Shown here: piece after piece, positions 59,078 through 64,000 of the stretch
Layout of the letters: every line of letters begins with the position of its first letter
Position numbering within the stretch: position 1 is the stretch's first letter
Source: Palsa-504 sp963739615
GTDB lineage: Bacteria > Actinomycetota > Actinomycetes > Streptosporangiales > Streptosporangiaceae
DNA length: 64,000 nucleotides
Reading direction: 5' to 3'
Assembly (NCBI GenBank): GCA_963739615.1
Contig: CAVUBD010000021.1
Coordinates: 62,001-126,000, forward strand
Notes under the pieces: generated by a model
Databases searched by the model: none
What the model was told of the DNA's origin: nothing
The model's input: only the letters and a program-made list of their open reading frames with translations
Translations under genes and position numbers: made by a program

Positions 59078-59863
59078 TCAGCGTGCGCGCGCGGTCCAGC
59101 GGGACTGCCGGTGCTCGATCTCCAGCTGGACGCCGAAACACCGGGACAGGTTCCGCGCGGTGAAGACCTCCTCGATCGGGCCGGCCGCGAGTACCGAGCC
59201 CCGGCGCAGCAGCATCGCGTGGGTGAAGCCGTCGGGTACCTCTTCCACGTGGTGGGTGACGAGCACCACCATCGGCGCCTTGGGATCACGGGCGAGCGTG
59301 GTAAGCCGGCGCAGCAGGTCCTCGCGGCCGCCGAGGTCGAGCCCGGCGGCCGGCTCGTCGAGCAGCAGCAGCTCGGGGTCGGGCATCAGGGCCCTGGCGA
59401 TCTGCACCCGCTTGCGCTCGCCCTCGGACAGGGTGGAGAACTTGCGCCTGATCAGGTGCGCGCAGCCGAGCGCGTCCAGCAGTTCGACGGCGCGGGTGAC
59501 GTCCGCGGAGTCGTACTCCTCCTTCCACCGGCCCAGGATCGCGTAGGAGGCGGTGAGCACCAGGTCGATGACCTTCTCCGCGGGCGGCACCTGCTCGGCG
59601 ATCGATGCGCTGGTCAGCCCGATCCGCGGCCGCAGCTCGAAGATGTCGACCTCGCCCATCCGCTCGCCGAGGACCTCGACCGTGCCCTGCGAGGCGAACG
59701 CCATGGTCGCGGCGATCTGCAGCAGGGTCGTCTTGCCCGCTCCGTTCGGGCCGATCAGGATCCAGCGCTCGTCCCCGTGCGCCGTCCAGTCGACGTTACG
59801 CAGCAGGACCGCCGAGTCACGCCTGACCTCGACGCCACGCAGCCGCAGCACCTCGTCGGACAC
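59078..59863 (-). CDS. ABC transporter ATP-binding protein
   Basis: Start is GTG 59863, after GGAGGAAGGGG; 261 residues. Walker A GPNGAGKTTLL, signature LSEGERKRVQIARAL, Walker B ELLLLDEPAAGLD, switch His in LVTHHVEE. No permease adjoins it; proteins of this type (YlmA-like) often occur alone in Actinobacteria. The substrate is unknown. Confidence 0.88.
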   Translation of the reverse strand: MSDEVLRLRGVEVRRDSAVLLRNVDWTAHGDERWILIGPNGAGKTTLLQIAATMAFASQGTVEVLGERMGEVDIFELRPRIGLTSASIAEQVPPAEKVIDLVLTASYAILGRWKEEYDSADVTRAVELLDALGCAHLIRRKFSTLSEGERKRVQIARALMPDPELLLLDEPAAGLDLGGREDLLRRLTTLARDPKAPMVVLVTHHVEEVPDGFTHAMLLRRGSVLAAGPIEEVFTARNLSRCFGVQLEIEHRQSRWTARAR

Positions 59864-60240
59864 TAGGACCCCTTCCTCCGCACGCCCGCGCACGGCACCC
59901 GCCGGCGCAACGGCTGCCGAGACCGAACCTATGCCACCGTGCCCCCGTCAGCCCACCCGGGCGGTCCGACTGGCCGCGCCGATTTCCGGCGCGTTTGCGG
60001 CTCGCGGGGTGTCGGCGGCCGTTTTCCGGTTTCCCCGGGGGGAAGGCCTCAGGCGCGGATCTCTCCTGGCGAGAGACAGTTCTGCTCATGTCTGTGCCGT
60101 TATGGTGCTTTATATCTGGTTCAAGGGTTAAGTATCGCTGACAAAGGTGCCACGCTGATTAAAAGCGCGCTACGATGCCTGCTTGGTTAGTTATCCGGAC
60201 ATGGCCGTCGGGGAGCGGTCCAACGAGTAGGAGCGGGAAT

Positions 60241-60765
60241 ATGGTGACGCGCACTCGCGTGCTATCAGGCTGTTTCGCCTTTGGCGTGGCAGCGTTCATG
60301 CTGACCGGCACGGCCGCGCAAGCGACGACTGTGTCCGCAGCTCATATCAGTGCCCCCGCGGGCCAGGGGAGCGGTACTTCGTCGCCGAGCCCGTGCAGCA
60401 ACTGCCAGACACACACTCCGCCGCCGACCAAGACGCCGTATCCGTCGCCGTCGCCGACCTGCACCACCTGCATGACGTCGACGCCCCCGCCGCGGCCCTC
60501 TAGCCCGCCGCCGCCTACGCCGTCGTCACCCGCTCCGTCCCCGTCGACTCCGGTGCCCACGACCTCAGCGCCGCCGACGCCGATCCCGTCCCCGACCATC
60601 ACCACCACGGTGGCCCCGACCGGGGGAGCCGGCACCGGTGGCGGCGGCAGCATCGGTGGCGGCGGCAGCAACGTCCCGCTCGCCGCGGGCGGCGCCGCGG
60701 TAGCGGTCGCAGCGGGCGGCCTGGGCTTCTTCGCCTTCCGCCGCTGGCGCAGGACGACTGCCTGA
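60241..60765 (+). CDS. secreted Pro/Ser/Thr-rich surface protein with C-terminal anchor
   Basis: 174 residues from ATG 60241, with AGGAG about 8 bases upstream. Signal peptide (about 1-28, ends AQA). Two CxxC motifs (PCSNCQTH and PTCTTCMT), then a wall-spanning Pro/Ser/Thr region of SPAPSPSTP type. A Gly-rich segment leads to NVPLAAGGAAVAVAAGG, a hydrophobic helix and a basic end RRWRR. This is the plan of a sorted surface protein, but no LPxTG-like motif is present. The sortase gene begins 5 bases later. Confidence 0.78.
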   Translation: MVTRTRVLSGCFAFGVAAFMLTGTAAQATTVSAAHISAPAGQGSGTSSPSPCSNCQTHTPPPTKTPYPSPSPTCTTCMTSTPPPRPSSPPPPTPSSPAPSPSTPVPTTSAPPTPIPSPTITTTVAPTGGAGTGGGGSIGGGGSNVPLAAGGAAVAVAAGGLGFFAFRRWRRTTA

Positions 60766-60770
60766 GCTCG

Positions 60771-61466
60771 TTGTCTTTGGATCGGGATCATCCGGCTCGA
60801 CACCGGCGCGCGTCCGAGGGGCGCGCGCCGGCCGGCCGGCGGGCCCTGGCCGTAGCTCTCGCCGCTGCGGTGGTGTGCGCGGCCGGGATCTGCCTGACCG
60901 TGTTCGGCCTGCTGAACGGGACTCCCGCCGATGCGGGGGCCACGCTGACCCCCGCATCGGTGACGACGGCCCCGCCCAAGCTGACCCGTGATCCGGCCGC
61001 GAAACCGCTGGCCCGTTCGGTGCCTGTGAGCATCCGCATCCCGCGGATCGGGGTCAGCGCCCCGGTCATGAAGGTCGGCAAGAACGCCGACGACACCGTC
61101 CAGGTGCCGCCGCTCGATATCGCCAACCTGACCGGCTGGTATGAGTACGGCCCGACGCCGGGCCAGCGGGGCGCCGCGGTCATCCTCGGGCACGTGGACT
61201 CGCTCACCGGGATCTCGGTCTTCTACCACCTCAAGGATCTTCACGCCGGGGACAAGATCTACGTCACGCTGGCCGACGGGAAGACGGCGGCCTTCACCGT
61301 GGACGGCGTGCAGAAGGTGGCCAAGGACGCCTTCCCGGCCGCGTCGGTCTACGGCAAGGTCGATTACCCGAGCCTGCGCCTGATCACCTGCGGCGGGACC
61401 TTCGACGAGGTGACCGGTCACTACCTGTACAACATCATCGTGTACGCGCACATGATCCGCGCCTAG
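60771..61466 (+). CDS. class F sortase
   Basis: 231 residues from TTG 60771; one N-terminal membrane helix (about 24-47). Catalytic His141 in VILGHVDS and Cys207 in RLITCGGTF, with SIRIPRIGVSAPVM as the strand typical of class F. Sortases cleave a C-terminal signal and attach the protein to the cell wall. The adjacent Pro-rich gene is the natural substrate candidate. I could not identify the usual catalytic Arg in the segment after the Cys (GHYLYNIIVYA). It is convergent with the NarL regulator. Confidence 0.88.
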   Translation: MSLDRDHPARHRRASEGRAPAGRRALAVALAAAVVCAAGICLTVFGLLNGTPADAGATLTPASVTTAPPKLTRDPAAKPLARSVPVSIRIPRIGVSAPVMKVGKNADDTVQVPPLDIANLTGWYEYGPTPGQRGAAVILGHVDSLTGISVFYHLKDLHAGDKIYVTLADGKTAAFTVDGVQKVAKDAFPAASVYGKVDYPSLRLITCGGTFDEVTGHYLYNIIVYAHMIRA

Positions 61467-62092
61467 GGTTGTCTTTCCTGCCGGACCGCCAGCAGCGCGG
61501 CCTGGGTGCGGTCCTGGACGCCGAGCTTGGCCAGCACCGAGCTCACGTGGGCCTTCACCGTCTTCTCCGCCACGCCCAGGGTCCTGGCGATTTCCCGGTT
61601 GGACCGGCCATGGGTGAGTTCGGCCAGGACCTCGCGCTCGCGGCTGGTCAGCGCGTCCATCCCGCCCCACGAGGCGCTGGCGATGCGCACCAGCGACCCG
61701 GCCGCCTCGGGTGCCAGCAGCAGGTGACCATCGTGCACCGAGCGGATCGCGCGCACCAGCGCATCGGGGTCGACGTCCTTGTAGAGCACCCCGGCCGCGC
61801 CTGAGCGCACCGCCAGGCTCGCCGACGCGGGTTCGGTGGCGCTGGTGAGCACCAGGACCCGCGCACCGCTGTCGCGGGCTTTCAGCTCGGCGAGCACGGC
61901 GACGCCGTCCATGCCGGGCAGCTTCAGGTCGAGCAGGATCACGTCCGGATCGTGCTCGGCGGCCAGCGCCAGCGCGGTGGCGCCGTCGCCAGCCTCGCCG
62001 GCCACCTCGATCCCGTCCTGCACCTCAAGCAGCACCCGCAGGCCACGCCTGACCACTGGATGGTCATCCACGATCAGGACGGAGATGGTCAT
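61463..62092 (-). CDS. NarL/FixJ-family response regulator
   Basis: 209 residues. Receiver with Asp55 in VILLDLKLPGMDG and acidic pair VDDHP; LuxR-type DNA-binding domain LTSREREVLAELTHGRSNRE with VAEKTVKAHVSSVLAKLGVQ. The ATGA overlap with the upstream gene shows its partner kinase gene was there, but that gene is a remnant, so this regulator may now be an orphan. Confidence 0.93.
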   Translation of the reverse strand: MTISVLIVDDHPVVRRGLRVLLEVQDGIEVAGEAGDGATALALAAEHDPDVILLDLKLPGMDGVAVLAELKARDSGARVLVLTSATEPASASLAVRSGAAGVLYKDVDPDALVRAIRSVHDGHLLLAPEAAGSLVRIASASWGGMDALTSREREVLAELTHGRSNREIARTLGVAEKTVKAHVSSVLAKLGVQDRTQAALLAVRQERQP

Positions 62093-62402
62093 CGTGCGGC
62101 CTCCACAGGCGGGCCGAGCGCGGGCAGTTCCGCGGCGCAGATCGCGACCCGCACGCCGTGCGCCCGCCCGGCCAGCACCGCGTAGCTGCGCAGCGAGCCG
62201 GCCGGGAGCGCTCCTGCATCACCGAGAGCTGCTGGCTGCGCTCGTACAGCCGGGCGTTGGTGAGCGCGATCGCGGCGTGCGCGGCGACCAGCGACCGGGC
62301 CGACCGCACGATCACCTGCAGCACATCGCGGACGGACATCTGCCGGGTGACAGAAAGCACCGCCTGGCTCACTTGATAAAGCTCGCCCAGACCATCGCTC
62401 AT
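62089..62402 (-). pseudogene. collapsed GAF-domain histidine kinase
   Basis: Starts at ATG 62402 like a NarL-partner kinase (GELYQVSQAVLSVTRQMSVR DVL). It then jumps from the first GAF strand (RSARSLVA) to its last helix (AAHAAIALTNARLYERS), and from QERSR to a C-terminal end (SLRSYAVLAGRAHGVRVAI) with a frame change near 62210. The rest of the GAF, the His box and the ATPase domain are missing. About 105 codons remain of an expected 400 or more. Confidence 0.65.
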
Positions 62403-62526
62403 TTTCCCGACGGTAGCCGGGCGGCGGGCTTCGCACATCGGCTGGCGGTCCTAGGACCATGGGCCCGGGCCGGCCCGGGCCGGGGACCGATGCGCGGCGG
62501 CGCCGGGGCGCCTAGCGTGCGAAGAC

Positions 62527-63238
62527 ATGGACAAGCCAACCGCTCTGATCACGGGGGCCTCGCGCGGGCTAGGCCGGGCGCTCGCCGCCGGCCGTGGCCC
62601 GCGAGGGCTTCGACCTCATCATCGACGCGCGGAACGCCGCAGGGCTGGACGCGGCGGCCGCGGAGATACGGCACGCGGGCGGGGCCGTCACCGCGATCAG
62701 CGGCGACGTCACCGACCCCGCGCACCGCGCCGCCCTGAGCCGGGCCGCCGCCGCGGCGGGACGGCTGGACCTCCTGGTGAACAACGCGGGGACGCTGGGC
62801 GCGAGCCCGCTGCCCGCGCTGGCCGACTATCCGCCCGGCGAGCTGCGGGCCGCCTTCGAGGTGAACGTGATCGCGCCCATCGCGCTGATCCAGCTGCTGC
62901 TGCCACGGCTGCGGGCGCACGGCGGCGCGGTGCTGAACATCACCTCGGACGCGGCGGTGGAGGCCTACGCGGGCTGGGGCGGCTACGGCGCCGCCAAGGC
63001 CGCCCTGGAGCAGGCATCGAATGTGCTGGCCGCCGAGGAGCTCGCGATCCGCGTGTGGTGGGCCGATCCGGGCGACCTGCGCACTGGCATGCACCAGCAG
63101 GCCTTCCCCGGAGAGGACATATCGGACCGGCCGGTCCCCGAGTCGGTCATCCCCGCGTTCGTCCGGCTCATCACGCAGCGGCTGCCGAGCGGCCGGTACC
63201 GCGCGGCCCACCTGATGCCGGCCGGCCATGCTGGCTGA
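62527..63238 (+). CDS. short-chain dehydrogenase/reductase, apparent +1 frameshift
   Basis: ATG 62527 opens with the NAD(P) motif TALITGASRGLGRALAA. After one extra base at about 62587-62591 the protein continues in another frame as VAREGFDLIIDARNAAG, LDLLVNNAG and GGYGAAKAALEQASNVLA (Tyr-x-x-x-Lys intact) to 63238; corrected length 236. It is a classical SDR with unknown substrate. It overlaps the next gene start by 12 bases. Confidence 0.88.
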
Positions 63239-64000
63239 TTTCACCCTGCCCGCCGAGCGAGAAGCCCACGACCCGCCGGAGGCACGGGGCCTGGCCAGGG
63301 ACGAGGTGCGCCTGCTCGTCAGCAGGCGCTCGTCCGGCGAGATAAGCCACCACGGGTTCCGCGACCTGCCCGGCCTGCTGCTCCCCGGCGACCTGCTGGT
63401 CATCAACACCACCGGCACGCTGCCGGCTCAGGTGCGCGCGGGCGGCGGCCTGGCGGTGCACTTCTCCACCCCGCTGCCAGACGGCGCCTGGCTGGTCGAG
63501 CTGCGCCAGATCAAAGACAAGATCTCGCTACCGAACGGGCACGGGCATCCCGGTCAGGTCATCTGCTTGCCCGCGGGGGCATCGCTGACCCTCCAGAGCC
63601 AGGTCACGGCCAGGCTCTGGCGGGCCAGGCTGTCCACCGCCGTGGTGCCTTACCTGCTCCGGCACGGCGTCCCGATCAGGTACTCCTACGTGCGGCGCGA
63701 CTGGGCGCTGCCGTTTTACCAGACGGTGTTCGCCCGCGATCCGGGCAGCGCGGAGATGCCGAGCGCCAGCCGCCCGTTCACCCCTGCCCTGGTCACCCAG
63801 CTGGTGACCCGCGGGGTGCTGATCGCCCCGCTCACCTTGCACACGGGCGTGTCCTCGCTGGAAGCCGGCGAGGACCCGTACCCGGAGCCTTTTGACGTCC
63901 CGCCGGCCACGGCCAGCCTGGTCAACCACGTCCGGGCGGACGGCGGCCGGGTCATCGCCGCAGGCACCACCGTCGTCCGCGCGCTGGAGACGGCCGCGCT
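63227..64000 (+). CDS. QueA-family SAM:tRNA ribosyltransferase-isomerase-like protein, 5' part
   Basis: From ATG 63227, 258 residues to the window end. The N-terminus LADFTLPAEREAHDPPEARG, LLPGDLLVINTTGTLPAQV and VPYLLRHGVPIRYSYV match the QueA family, which moves a ribosyl unit from SAM to 7-aminomethyl-deazaguanine in tRNA. The segment PSASRPFTPALV replaces the usual PTAGLHFT, so it may be one of the actinobacterial paralogues with another function. No other queuosine genes are present. Confidence 0.8.

Overview
The window is very GC-rich chromosomal DNA with short intergenic gaps, frequent GTG/TTG starts and ATGA overlaps. Its marker genes point to a high-GC actinobacterium outside the mycobacteria: a BldG-type STAS protein, a DUF397 + Scr1-type regulator pair, HspR/HAIR heat-shock control, EtfD, DUF3151 and a class F sortase. 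Streptosporangiales-like is a guess from gene content; there is no rRNA to confirm it. Several core genes (dcd, etfD, dnaK-grpE-dnaJ-hspR-clpB, pyrE, dedA, fba, DUF3151, purA) form a neighbourhood I recognise from other Actinobacteria.

Layout. 1-9.8 kb: the 5' part of a PBP4-type carboxypeptidase (dacB) divergent from ppa, a divergent UMP-kinase homologue, a GAP-family membrane protein, a TrkA-type K+ channel, then an HD phosphohydrolase facing a cyclic-nucleotide-binding protein and a transporter-HEAT protein. 9.8-19.4 kb: a decayed accessory zone with remnants (diacylglycerol kinase, MFS, transposase, amidotransferase, STAS, a 3' tRNA-Gly piece). Within it lie intact genes: a DnaJ fused to a DUF7144 membrane domain, a phasin-like protein, a GCS2 ligase, a BldG homologue and a free-standing DUF7144 protein. 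19.6-23.6 kb: tRNA-Gly(CCC), dcd, a small membrane protein, a DUF397/Scr1 pair and two genes resembling those of actinomycete integrative elements. 23.7-33.1 kb: etfD and the heat-shock operon behind two HAIR boxes. 33-45 kb: TPR, NYN, pyrE, dedA, fba, DUF3151, purA, purD-purB-murA, hisC-like. 45-57 kb: a lipoprotein, an NRAMP-related transporter coupled to a PRC/MgtE_N/CBS protein, two tail-to-tail KimA-like transporters with C-terminal OB folds, and a KdpDE-like pair. 57-64 kb: Rieske, SPFH, ABC ATPase, a Pro-rich surface protein plus sortase, a NarL regulator with a collapsed sensor, an SDR and the start of a QueA-family gene.

How the parts relate. Ion homeostasis recurs: a K+ channel, two K+-uptake candidates beside KdpDE, and a coupled divalent-metal system. 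Protein quality control appears twice: the classical HspR-controlled operon and the separate membrane-anchored DnaJ.

Data-quality caution. At least eight single-base indels interrupt otherwise well-conserved genes (grpE, clpB, pyrE, fba twice, the CBS gene, Rieske, SDR), mostly in short G/C runs. The compensating pair in fba argues strongly for sequencing error, so I annotate these as genes with apparent frameshifts rather than as biological pseudogenes.
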